Part shown: piece by piece, positions 1 through 7,130 of the stretch | Layout: each line of letters starts with the position of its first letter | Numbering within the stretch: position 1 is the stretch's first letter | NCBI GenBank assembly: GCA_025362115.1 | Contig: JANYIK010000165.1 | Coordinates: 1-10,644, forward strand | Reading direction: 5' to 3' | Source of the DNA: Methylophilaceae bacterium | Lineage (GTDB): Bacteria > Pseudomonadota > Gammaproteobacteria > Burkholderiales > Methylophilaceae | DNA: 10,644 nt | The notes under the pieces: model-generated | Told to the model about the DNA's origin: nothing | What the model saw: the letters and a program-made list of their open reading frames with translations, nothing else | The model's database searches: none | Made by a program: the position numbers and the translations under genes

Positions 1-111
1 ATGGTAGAGGTGGCAGCGTATTACATTGCTGAACGCAATGGTTTTGTGGGCGACCCCAGTGCATTTTGGGCGGAAGCCGAAATGCAAATCAGCAAGTTGC
101 TGAAGTTTTAA
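1..111 (+). CDS. 3' end of a small DUF2934-like protein (partial)
   Basis: An open frame of 36 codons runs from the first base to a TAA stop. The peptide contains the pattern AAYYIAERNGF...FWAEAEMQI, which resembles the short DUF2934 domain (an Ala-Tyr helix, a GF turn, then W-x-x-AE). The function of DUF2934 proteins is unknown. The first codon is ATG, but no upstream sequence is available to show a ribosome binding site, and DUF2934 domains normally have a few residues before this point. The ATG may therefore be an internal methionine of a gene cut by the window edge. The family call is by eye and moderately sure; the reading frame itself is plausible but short. Confidence 0.45.
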   Translation: MVEVAAYYIAERNGFVGDPSAFWAEAEMQISKLLKF

Positions 112-132
112 TTGCCTATAAAGATGAATTGC

Positions 133-316
133 TGTCATTCCGGCGGAGGGTGTAGCAGGGATTTCATGCAACATGTTGCATGCCTGCGAAACGATAGTCA
201 CATGCATGTGACTATGCGCCCTGCAAGGGGGAATCCAGTCAAGTCAGATGAGGGCTGCATAGTCTCGCTTAACTCCGTGGATGTTTGACTAGATTCCGGC
301 CTCCGCCGGAATGACG
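133..316. repeat. Composite dispersed palindromic repeat with nested hairpins
   Basis: Outer arms of 16 bp match perfectly as an inverted repeat: 134-149 (GTCATTCCGGCGGAGG) and 300-315. A second inner pair, 230-242 and 285-297, matches 12 of 13 bases. The right end (293-312) also folds on itself with 8-bp arms. This resembles the REP-like GTCATTCC...GGAATGAC repeats scattered through many beta- and gammaproteobacterial genomes. The left arm seems interrupted between about 151 and 226 by a separate hairpin block bounded by GCAGGG (155-160) and CCCTGC (219-224). No coding potential is seen here. The element together with the terminator fills the gap between the DUF2934-like gene and mfd. Confidence 0.7.
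165..215. repeat. Two back-to-back perfect palindromes
   Basis: Positions 165-182 form a perfect 18-bp palindrome (CATGCAACATGTTGCATG). Positions 194-215 form a perfect 22-bp palindrome centred on CATGCATG. Only 11 bases separate them. They lie inside the composite repeat, in the block that seems to split its left arm. They could be cruciform or hairpin structures of a mobile repeat, or dyad protein-binding sites; the sequence does not decide. Confidence 0.75.
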
Positions 317-347
317 TGAGGTTCTAGATAGTTCGGAACTCTTAAAC

Positions 348-371
348 AAAAGCGCCCAAGGGCGCTTTTTT
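348..371 (+). terminator. Rho-independent terminator upstream of mfd
   Basis: A GC-rich stem (AAAAGCGCCC, 348-357, pairing with GGGCGCTTTT, 360-369) with a very tight loop is followed by an unbroken T run at 366-371. On the + strand it would end transcription coming from the DUF2934-like gene and insulate mfd. The preceding A run gives a weaker T-rich tail on the opposite strand, so some bidirectional function is possible. Confidence 0.8.
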
Positions 372-391
372 GTTGCCTGTATGGATATCGT

Positions 392-409
392 CGCACGTTA
401 TAATGTGCG
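392..409 (+). promoter_or_regulatory. Probable mfd -10 element inside an 18-bp palindrome
   Basis: A consensus -10 hexamer TATAAT lies at 399-404. It sits in the centre of an 18-bp palindrome (392-409, arms CGCAC and GTGCG) with a single mismatched pair. No good -35 hexamer is present at 16-18 bp; TTGCCT at 373-378 is 20 bp away. If used, transcription would begin near 411, only about 4 bases before the chosen mfd start codon. The dyad could be a repressor operator, but no regulator is identifiable. Confidence 0.4.
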
Positions 410-414
410 CCTTC

Positions 415-3400
415 ATGATTCCTAAAGCTGGTTCCTCTAAACGTATCTCCCTCCCGCATGGCTCGGCGGATGCCTTGCTATGCGTTACGCTCAAGGCTGA
501 ATGCGCCGCGCCTTTAGTAGTGCTCACCGCCAATGCCCACGACGCACAAAGGCTGGTGGAGGAAATCCGCTATTTCGCGCCGCAACTCGCTACCTATTTG
601 CTGCCGGATTGGGAAACCCTGCCTTACGACCAGTTCTCACCGCATCCAGACTTGGTCTCAGAGAGACTCGCTGCCCTCTACCATATCAGTCAAGCCGCTT
701 GCGACATTCTGCTGTTGCCCATGAGTACCGCCTTGATGCGCTTGCCACCGCAGTCTTACTTGGCGGCACGCACGTTTATGCTGAAAAAAGGTGACAAACT
801 GGATTTGGACGCACTACGCGAACAGTGTGCAAAGGCGGGTTACGCGCACGTCAGCCAGGTGATAAGCCCTGGTGAATTCAGCGTGCGTGGCGGGTTGATA
901 GACCTATTCCCTACCGGCAGTGCTGTGCCGTATCGCATAGACCTGTTCGATGATGAAATTGAAACCTTGCGTACTTTTGACGTGGATACCCAGCGCAGTT
1001 TGTATCCGGTGGGCGAAATCCGCTTGCTGCCAGCGCGCGAGTTTCCACTGGATGAAACCGGCATTACCAGTTTCCGCCAGCGCTTCCGTGAGGTATTTGA
1101 AGGTGACCCTTCGCGTCGGCGTATTTACAAGGATGTGAGCAACGGCTTGGCTCCTGGCGGGGCAGAATGGTATTTGCCATTGTTTTTTGAAACCACCGAT
1201 ACCTTGTTCGACTACCTGCCGGCAAACGCTGTGTTGTGTACGCATGGCGACGTGAATCTGGCCGCAGAAAGTTTTTGGATGGAGACGCGCTCGCGGCATA
1301 GATTGCTGAATTATGATCCTGAGCGCCCCATATTGCCACCGGACTTGCTGATGCTGGCGGTAGACGATTTTTTCAAGGCCATCAAACAGTATCCGCGCAT
1401 CGCTTTGGCAGAAACGGAAACAAAAAAAGCGCTGCCCGACATCGGCATAGATCGCCGCGATCCAGACCCGTTAGCGAAACTTAAAGCTTTCGTAAAAAAC
1501 CATAAAGGCCGCATTTTGCTGATTGCCGAAAGCTTGGGCAGACGTGAAACGCTTATCCAATTACTCACCCAGCATGGACTAGAGTCTCATGCCTGCGAGA
1601 GCTGGCAGGATTTTGTTGCCGCCGAAGCGCACTTGATGCTGGGGGTTGCCCCGGTACAAGCGGGCTTCGCAACTCCTTCCCCCAGGCAGGGGGAAGGTTG
1701 GGATGGGGGTCGAAATGTGGTCACCCCCACCCCAACCCTCCCCCTCAAAAGGGGAGGGGGCGAGACGTTAGTTGTCATCACCGAAACCGAACTCTACCCC
1801 GCACAAGTCCGCCAACAGCGACGCCGCGAAAAATCACGTAGCACAGAGGGCATGCTCAAGGATTTGGCGGAGTTGCGGGCGAATGACCCGGTGGTACACG
1901 AACAGCATGGCGTGGGGCGCTACCGTGGGCTGGTGAATCTGGATTTTGGCGAGGGTGAAACCGAGTTTTTGCTGTTGGAATACGCAGGCGATGACAAGCT
2001 TTATGTGCCGGTTTCGCAGCTTTTCCTCATCTCGCGCTATTCTGGCGGTCCGGCCGAATCTGCACCGTTGCACCGTTTGGGCAGTGGCCAGTGGGAAAAA
2101 GCCAAGAAAAAGGCACTCAAGCAGATTCGCGACACCGCTGCCGAATTGCTCAATCTCTACGCACAGCGGGCGGCACGAGTGGGTCATGCATTCAAGCTTG
2201 GCTTGGCGGATTATGAGCGCTTTGCCGATGGTTTCCCGTTTGAAGAAACGCCCGATCAAGAGTCCGCCATCGAGGCGGTCATCAACGACATGCAATCCGG
2301 CCGCCCCATGGACAGGCTGGTGTGCGGTGACGTGGGGTTTGGCAAGACCGAGGTGGCGTTGCGTGCGGCATTTGTCGCAGTAATGGGCGGCAGGCAGGCG
2401 GCGGTATTAGTCCCCACCACTTTGCTGGCGGAGCAGCACTTTAACAATTTCAGCGATAGATTCGCCGAATGGCCGATAAAAATTGCCGAGATTTCGCGTT
2501 TTCGCAGCGCCAAAGAACAGGTCGAGGCGCTGGAAGGCTTGGCCGCAGGCAAGATAGACATCATCATCGGCACTCACCGTTTGATACAAAAAGACGTGAA
2601 GTTCAAGAACCTGGGACTGGTGATTCTGGACGAGGAACATAGATTTGGCGTACGCCAAAAAGAACAGCTCAAGGCCATGCGTGCCGAGGTGGATGTGCTT
2701 ACCCTCACTGCCACGCCCATACCCCGCACTTTGAGCATGGCGATGGAAGGCTTGCGCGAGTTCTCGGTAATCGCCACGCCTCCGCAGAAGCGGCTTTCCA
2801 TCAAGACCTTTGTCACTACTTGGTCTGAAGGCACGATACGTGAGGCAGTGTTGCGCGAGCTTAAACGCGGCGGGCAGGTCTACTTTCTGCATAACGAAGT
2901 CAACACTATTCACTCTATGCGTGAGAAGCTGGAAAAAATGCTGCCGGAAGCCCGCATCGCCGTCGCGCATGGGCAATTGCGCGAACGCGAGCTGGAGTCG
3001 GTGATGCGCGATTTCTACCACCAACGCTTCAACCTGCTGCTGTGCACCACCATCATCGAGACCGGTATTGATATTCCTACCGCCAACACCATCGTCATCC
3101 ACCGCGCCGATAATTTTGGTTTGGCGCAACTGCACCAGTTGCGAGGCCGCGTGGGACGTTCGCACCATCAGGCTTATGCCTATCTGCTTACTGATCCTGA
3201 TCTGAAAGTCAGTAAGCAAGCCGAAAAACGGCTGGAAGCAATACAACTGCTGGAAGACCTTGGTGCAGGTTTCCACCTTGCCATGCACGATCTGGAGATA
3301 CGCGGCGCGGGCGAATTGCTGGGAGATAACCAGAGTGGCGAGATGCACGAGATCGGCTTCGCGCTCTACGCGGATATGCTCAGTCACGCCGTCAAGCAGC

Positions 3401-3882
3401 TCAAGGCGGGCAAGGAACCGGACCTTTCCGCGCCGTTGGGCGTGACGACGGAGATCAACTTGCACATACCGGCCTTGATGCCCAACGCTTATTGTGGCGA
3501 CGTGCACGAACGGCTGGTGCTGTACAAGCGGTTGGCAAGCTGCAACGACCTTGATGCGCTGCAAGCACTGCGTGAAGAACTGATAGACCGCTTTGGCCTG
3601 CCGCCGCTGCAGACTCAGGCATTATTGACTTGCCACAAATTGCGTATATTGGCCAAACCATTGGGGATTAACAAGATAGACGCCAGCGGTGAAGCGATAC
3701 AATTACAGTTCTCGCAAGACACGCCGGTGGAGCCTGAGGCGATTTTGAAGCTGCTGCAAAAAAGCCCGATTTATCGCATGAATGGGCCGGACAAGCTGCG
3801 TGCCACCGTGCGACATGAAGACATGGCCTTACGCACACAAGCGGTAGAGGGGTTGATTAAAGAATTGAGTGTCAGCCCGTAG
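415..3882 (+). CDS. mfd: Transcription-repair coupling factor Mfd
   Basis: Mfd is the cytoplasmic ATP-dependent DNA translocase that pushes stalled RNA polymerase off damaged template and recruits UvrA. The protein is 1155 aa from this start, close to the usual ~1150. It begins with a UvrB-homology module (about 1-335), followed by D3, then the RNA polymerase-interacting domain from about 491 (DPVVHEQHGVGRYRG). The translocase motor follows: Walker A GDVGFGKT at 638-645, DEEH at 739-742, TLTATPIPRT at 763-772 and motif VI QLRGRVGR at 908-915. A complete C-terminal UvrA-autoinhibition domain closes it. The frame is open upstream to a TTG at 370 and an ATG at 403, but both lie in the terminator or the -10 element, so ATG 415 is preferred; it has no clear Shine-Dalgarno. 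Residues about 421-448 come from a palindromic repeat translated in frame. The stop codon lies in another dispersed repeat. Confidence 0.95.
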   Translation: MIPKAGSSKRISLPHGSADALLCVTLKAECAAPLVVLTANAHDAQRLVEEIRYFAPQLATYLLPDWETLPYDQFSPHPDLVSERLAALYHISQAACDILLLPMSTALMRLPPQSYLAARTFMLKKGDKLDLDALREQCAKAGYAHVSQVISPGEFSVRGGLIDLFPTGSAVPYRIDLFDDEIETLRTFDVDTQRSLYPVGEIRLLPAREFPLDETGITSFRQRFREVFEGDPSRRRIYKDVSNGLAPGGAEWYLPLFFETTDTLFDYLPANAVLCTHGDVNLAAESFWMETRSRHRLLNYDPERPILPPDLLMLAVDDFFKAIKQYPRIALAETETKKALPDIGIDRRDPDPLAKLKAFVKNHKGRILLIAESLGRRETLIQLLTQHGLESHACESWQDFVAAEAHLMLGVAPVQAGFATPSPRQGEGWDGGRNVVTPTPTLPLKRGGGETLVVITETELYPAQVRQQRRREKSRSTEGMLKDLAELRANDPVVHEQHGVGRYRGLVNLDFGEGETEFLLLEYAGDDKLYVPVSQLFLISRYSGGPAESAPLHRLGSGQWEKAKKKALKQIRDTAAELLNLYAQRAARVGHAFKLGLADYERFADGFPFEETPDQESAIEAVINDMQSGRPMDRLVCGDVGFGKTEVALRAAFVAVMGGRQAAVLVPTTLLAEQHFNNFSDRFAEWPIKIAEISRFRSAKEQVEALEGLAAGKIDIIIGTHRLIQKDVKFKNLGLVILDEEHRFGVRQKEQLKAMRAEVDVLTLTATPIPRTLSMAMEGLREFSVIATPPQKRLSIKTFVTTWSEGTIREAVLRELKRGGQVYFLHNEVNTIHSMREKLEKMLPEARIAVAHGQLRERELESVMRDFYHQRFNLLLCTTIIETGIDIPTANTIVIHRADNFGLAQLHQLRGRVGRSHHQAYAYLLTDPDLKVSKQAEKRLEAIQLLEDLGAGFHLAMHDLEIRGAGELLGDNQSGEMHEIGFALYADMLSHAVKQLKAGKEPDLSAPLGVTTEINLHIPALMPNAYCGDVHERLVLYKRLASCNDLDALQALREELIDRFGLPPLQTQALLTCHKLRILAKPLGINKIDASGEAIQLQFSQDTPVEPEAILKLLQKSPIYRMNGPDKLRATVRHEDMALRTQAVEGLIKELSVSP
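1675..1758. repeat. 84-bp palindromic repeat translated inside mfd
   Basis: Two 36-base arms, 1675-1710 and 1723-1758, form an imperfect inverted repeat around a 12-base centre. The inner 15 bp (1696-1710 with 1723-1737) pair with one mismatch. Each arm is itself a hairpin: CCTTCCCCC/GGGGGAAGG (1675-1683, 1689-1697) and CCCTCCCC/GGGGAGGG (1736-1743, 1751-1758). The CCCCACCCCAACCCTCCCCC-type sequence is typical of intergenic dispersed repeats in proteobacteria. Here its length is a multiple of three (28 codons) and it is read in frame as a Pro/Gly/Arg-rich segment (TPSPRQGEGWDGG... PTPTLPLKRGGGE). It falls at the end of D3, between a conserved GF and the VITETEL strand, where a surface loop is expected. 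Confidence 0.8.
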
Positions 3883-3985
3883 GGCAGATGAGCCGTAGGC
3901 GTTATCTGCCGAATGTCAAAATCCATACGGCGGAAGGCGCTACGCCCTTCGACAAAGCTCAGGACATGCTTTTCCGCACTACGGG
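3879..3985. repeat. Mosaic of dispersed repeats between convergent genes
   Basis: The segment begins with a GTAGGGCAGAT...ATCTGCC repeat unit: the 7-bp stem 3883-3889/3904-3910 has a 14-base loop. The mfd stop codon TAG (3880-3882) is part of this unit. It continues with GGCGGAAGGCGCTACGCCCTTCG and a TTCGACAAAGCTCAGGACA stretch resembling another common proteobacterial repeat, then TTCCGC pairing with the earlier GCGGAA. No gene is seen. A weak role as a bidirectional terminator for mfd and the convergent FecR gene is possible, but there is no T run. Confidence 0.55.
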
Positions 3986-3989
3986 GGGT

Positions 3990-4829
3990 TCATTCAGCCG
4001 CTTTGCGCAAAATCTCATCTTCCGGCCGTTCCTTGGCAAGCAACTGCCAGTAAATTTTGGCTTCATCCCTTAACCACAAATTCTCAAGCAAACCGGCATA
4101 GAGCAGCTTGTCTGCGAAACTGCTCTGATCCGTCGGCTTTTGGCTTTCCACCAGTTGGGCTTGTTCGTCCGTGAGCACCATGAATTGCTGCTTTCTGGAG
4201 GAGGCGCTTGCGGAAGTCTCTTTACGGATGACCGTCCAGCTGTATTTCTTGCCTTTTGTCAGCGCCTTTTCCTGCGGCAATGGATAACGGCTGCCTTTGG
4301 CCTCGGCGGTATAAACCGCTTCTCCTTCATCATCGAAAATAACCACCTTGAGTGCAGGGTCGCCGTCAAACGGTGTCCAGGAGAATTCCGGGGTCGTCGT
4401 CCGCACCGAGGTGTGGTTAGCAGGTAACATCACCACGCCTCCACCGAACCCGCGCATGACCAGTGCGGCCTGTCGTTGTCTGCCTTCCAGGCCTTTGCTG
4501 GACATGGCGATCTGGGTTTCGGTCAGGGAAACGCTTTTACCCGCGTTGCCTTCTAACACCTTGATGCTATCGGCTTTAATAGACAACCGAACCGATCCGG
4601 TAAACGACTGTTGGTTTTTTTGGGCGTAATGGGTGACTGTCAGCTTGCTACCCGCATCCAGGCTTATTTCCGAGCCATCGGAAAGATAGGTCAAGATGTT
4701 GAGTGGAGTTTGCACCGCACCATTCCTGATGGTCGCCTTACCCTGCAAATCCAGCACTAGGCCGACCGGCGTATCGGCAGCATAAACAGGAAACATAACA
4801 AACCACAGGCAAAGTATCAGTTTTCTCAT
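3990..4829 (-). CDS. Secreted FecR-domain protein
   Basis: A 279-aa protein with a clear Sec signal peptide (MRKLILCLWFVMFPVYA, cleaved before AD), so it should act in the periplasm or at the envelope. Residues about 24-105 form a FecR-like beta-rich domain (VGLVLDLQGKATI..., DGSEISLDAGSKLTVTHYA). Residues about 145-205 look like a second beta-sandwich (TTPEFSWTPFDGD... YSWTVI), and the C-terminus (about 236-279) is helical and TPR-like. The ATG at 4829 has an AGGGAG-type ribosome binding site. It begins 11 bp after the cyclase gene, so the two are almost certainly cotranscribed. FecR-domain proteins are frequent partners of CHASE2 cyclases; a role in presenting or modulating the signal sensed by CHASE2 is inference. 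This is not the sigma-regulator FecR: it has no cytoplasmic N-terminal segment and no neighbouring ECF sigma factor. Confidence 0.8.
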   Translation of the reverse strand: MRKLILCLWFVMFPVYAADTPVGLVLDLQGKATIRNGAVQTPLNILTYLSDGSEISLDAGSKLTVTHYAQKNQQSFTGSVRLSIKADSIKVLEGNAGKSVSLTETQIAMSSKGLEGRQRQAALVMRGFGGGVVMLPANHTSVRTTTPEFSWTPFDGDPALKVVIFDDEGEAVYTAEAKGSRYPLPQEKALTKGKKYSWTVIRKETSASASSRKQQFMVLTDEQAQLVESQKPTDQSSFADKLLYAGLLENLWLRDEAKIYWQLLAKERPEDEILRKAAE

Positions 4830-4840
4830 CGTTATCTCCC

Positions 4841-6625
4841 TTAATGAAATTTCAAGCCAAACAAATGCATTTCACTCCGTCCGCGCACCGGCACGCTGCC
4901 CAGATCGGCCAGCGATACCTGCACCCGCGATGCCACAGCGGCCGAGCATACAATGGGATACCCTAGGTCTTTGGTCAGCCCTTCCAGCCGCGAAGCCGCG
5001 TTGACTACATCGCCAATCACCGTGTATTCAAAGCGCGAAGCTGACCCCACATTGCCCGCCATGACTTCGCCCGCATGTATGCCGATCCCGATCTTGAGCG
5101 GTGTGTCCTGATGCGCCTGATTGAATGTTTCCAGGTGCCACAGCATGGCTTGCGCAGCATTCAACGCGTTTTGTTCGGGATGCGGCAACGCGGCGGGACA
5201 ACCAAAAACCGCCATGATGCCGTCACCCATGAATGAAATAACTGCCCCTTGGTGTGCATGGATAATCTCCGTCATCGCACCAAGGTAATCATTGAGCAAG
5301 GCAATCGTTTGTTGCGGCGGTAGCGCCTCGCTTAAGGTGGTAAAACCGCGGACATCAGAAAACAGCACCACGGCGTACACCTTTTCTCCGCGCGTATTGG
5401 GGTTGATCGTGCCCATCAGCATGGCCTGCATCACATCGGGGCTGACCAGCCCGCCAAAAGAACGCCTGATGCGCTTGCGTTCCCGGTCAGCAAGCAGATA
5501 ATCCAGCCCTGATTTGAGTGCATACGCAACCAGCGCCACGCACCAAGCGCCCGCCACCGGCAGAAACAAGCGTTGCCCATACGCCCACCAGGACATCGTC
5601 GCGGTGGCAAACACGTAAACCAGCAGCCACGCCGCCTTGACGGAAAGAGAACGCCCCAGCAAAAACACCAATCCCGTCAGCGTGAGCAGCAATGAGGCAA
5701 CCCAAGGCGGCTCACGCACCAGGCCACCATTGAGCATGGAGCGAATGGCCTGTGCATGGAACACTACCCCCGGCTGGTAAGTCTCTTGTAGCTTGCCGCG
5801 CACCAGCGCCACCGGCAAGCGGTGCCGGTCTTCCAGCGGTAGTACCGGCCCCAGCAATACCACTTTGCCCGCCAGTTGTTTGAGTAAAGCCGGAGTGGGT
5901 GCCGTCAACAAGTCTTGCAGGGGGATCGGGCTAAAGTCTTCGCCTACGCTAAAATCAACCAGTCCCTGGGACATTCCCGTCCCCGGCCGCCCAAGCTGCA
6001 ACAACGTACGGGAAACGATCGCCGGGGTCGCTCCGCGATCTGGCAGACAGTTGTTATCGGGGAAATGGCGGATCACCTCGTCGTCATCAGCGCACACAAT
6101 GGATGAAGCCTGCACCCCGTGCTGGTTAGCCGTACCCAGCTGTGCAGCGGCAACAAAGTCCTGAAATATCTCCTGATACCGTCCGTGTGCCGCATCCCAG
6201 GTTTTTGCCAAGATCAGAGGGGTATTCCGGCTGGCCTTGAGCAATCCCTGCAACAATACCAAGTCATAATTGAAATCCGGATCATCGCGCCGCTGCAATC
6301 GCCGCCAAGGCTTGGCGGGGAGCACAATATCCACCACCACGGCGCGTGGTTTGGCGGTGGCCATGGTTTCCAGAAAACGCGCCAGGTCTTCATGCATCAG
6401 GGCAAGCGGCTCACTGCGTTGGTTGATATACGCCTCATCCAGCGCGACAATCACCACATCTTCCTGGAGCGGGTGCGGGCTGCTGTGGCGTATGGTTTGT
6501 ACCAGACGGTCAAAATACCCATTGTTGACCGGAGAAAACAACCCGTAATGCTGGGCAAGCAGCACGCCCAGCGCAGACAGCGTCAGCAAGATTATCACAG
6601 CAATATGTTGCTTAATTTGATTCAT
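4841..6625 (-). CDS. CHASE2-domain class III adenylate/guanylate cyclase
   Basis: A 594-aa membrane cyclase. An N-terminal transmembrane helix (about 8-26) leads to a periplasmic CHASE2 sensor (about 30-300) ending in the typical LAGKVVLLGP... YQPGVVFHAQAIRSML. Three transmembrane helices follow (about 308-372), then a short linker and the cyclase domain (about 410-594). Metal-binding aspartates are D424 (FSDVRGF) and D468 (FMGDG). The transition-state pair N542 and R546 lies in YTVIGDVVNAASRLE. At the usual adenine-specifying lysine position (K-F-x-G-D) there is Ser464, and the second specificity position is Thr535. cAMP is therefore the likeliest product by family, but the substrate is not certain. 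The ATG at 6625 has a weak ribosome binding site. The FecR gene follows 11 bp downstream, and a CRP-like site lies about 60-80 bp upstream. Confidence 0.9.
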   Translation of the reverse strand: MNQIKQHIAVIILLTLSALGVLLAQHYGLFSPVNNGYFDRLVQTIRHSSPHPLQEDVVIVALDEAYINQRSEPLALMHEDLARFLETMATAKPRAVVVDIVLPAKPWRRLQRRDDPDFNYDLVLLQGLLKASRNTPLILAKTWDAAHGRYQEIFQDFVAAAQLGTANQHGVQASSIVCADDDEVIRHFPDNNCLPDRGATPAIVSRTLLQLGRPGTGMSQGLVDFSVGEDFSPIPLQDLLTAPTPALLKQLAGKVVLLGPVLPLEDRHRLPVALVRGKLQETYQPGVVFHAQAIRSMLNGGLVREPPWVASLLLTLTGLVFLLGRSLSVKAAWLLVYVFATATMSWWAYGQRLFLPVAGAWCVALVAYALKSGLDYLLADRERKRIRRSFGGLVSPDVMQAMLMGTINPNTRGEKVYAVVLFSDVRGFTTLSEALPPQQTIALLNDYLGAMTEIIHAHQGAVISFMGDGIMAVFGCPAALPHPEQNALNAAQAMLWHLETFNQAHQDTPLKIGIGIHAGEVMAGNVGSASRFEYTVIGDVVNAASRLEGLTKDLGYPIVCSAAVASRVQVSLADLGSVPVRGRSEMHLFGLKFH

Positions 6626-6809
6626 TGCTTACGCAGCGACAGGTAGATTGTTTGGGGTTTATGCTACTGCTGTTATGAGGGATGTTATATGAATTACTTC
6701 ACATCACAATCAGTTTTTACGGGTAACAGAAAGCCAGCTCTGGCCGGAGGGGGTCAAAATTTTTGTATAGATGGATCTGGCAACCGTCAGTGTTGGCCTT
6801 GCCCGGCAA
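6626..6809. other. Intergenic region between higA and the cyclase gene
   Basis: These 184 bp lie between the higA stop and the cyclase start, all on the minus-strand side. No coding frame of interest was found. The region contains the CRP-like site listed separately. On the minus strand there are AT-rich hexamers (TATAAC next to that site, TAGCAT at 6666-6661) that could serve as -10 elements, but no good -35. No terminator with a T run is seen after higA, so read-through from higBA into the cyclase gene is possible. Confidence 0.4.
6688..6703 (-). promoter_or_regulatory. CRP-like site upstream of the cyclase gene
   Basis: On the minus strand the sequence is TGTGA-AGTAAT-TCATA, matching the CRP core TGTGA-N6-TCACA at 9 of 10 positions. 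Its centre is about 70 bp before the cyclase ATG. A -10-like TAGCAT at 6666-6661 would put transcription start near 6654, with the site at -41.5, the class II activator position. This fits autoregulation of a cyclase gene by its own product, but the promoter is weak and the site is inferred by eye. Confidence 0.4.
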
Positions 6810-7112
6810 TCAGGCGGGTGCCTGGAATACCCTGATACGAGGGGCGAGCGTGCTTTGCAGGCTACGTACCGCCGTGCGCATGTCGTATTCGCTTTGGAGA
6901 TTGAGCCAGAAGCGCGGCTCCATCTTGAAAAACAGTCCAAGGCGCAGAGCAGTATCGGCGGTGATGGGGCGGGTGCCATGTACCAGATCGCTGATTCTGC
7001 TTGGTGAAACATCAATATCTGCCGCCAGTTGCCGAGCAGTAATGCCCATCGGCTTCATAAAGTCCTCAAACAGAATCTCACCCGGATGAATTTCGTCTAA
7101 CAGTTGTTCCAT
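6810..7112 (-). CDS. higA: HigA-family antitoxin (XRE-type HTH)
   Basis: A 100-aa cytoplasmic DNA-binding antitoxin that neutralises HigB and should repress the operon. It opens with the family signature IHPGEILFEDFMKPMGIT. The helix-turn-helix covers about 23-62 (ARQLAADIDVSPSRISDLVHGTRPITADTALRLGLFF), followed by the characteristic PRFWLNLQSEYDMRTA. The ATG at 7112 has a good ribosome binding site (AGGAG, 7 bases upstream). It lies 18 bp downstream of the higB stop, giving the toxin-first order typical of hig modules. Length and motifs look complete. Confidence 0.9.
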   Translation of the reverse strand: MEQLLDEIHPGEILFEDFMKPMGITARQLAADIDVSPSRISDLVHGTRPITADTALRLGLFFKMEPRFWLNLQSEYDMRTAVRSLQSTLAPRIRVFQAPA

Positions 7113-7130
7113 AGTCTTGCTCCTACTTGC

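Noticed and set aside
370..414. TTG 370 or ATG 403 as the start of mfd
   Set aside because: Both would begin inside the terminator T run or the -10 hexamer; ATG 415 gives a family-typical N-terminus and length.
2407..3564. A 385-codon open frame on the minus strand
   Set aside because: It lies wholly inside mfd, whose motor motifs are continuous on the other strand, and its translation shows no recognisable domain or ribosome binding site.
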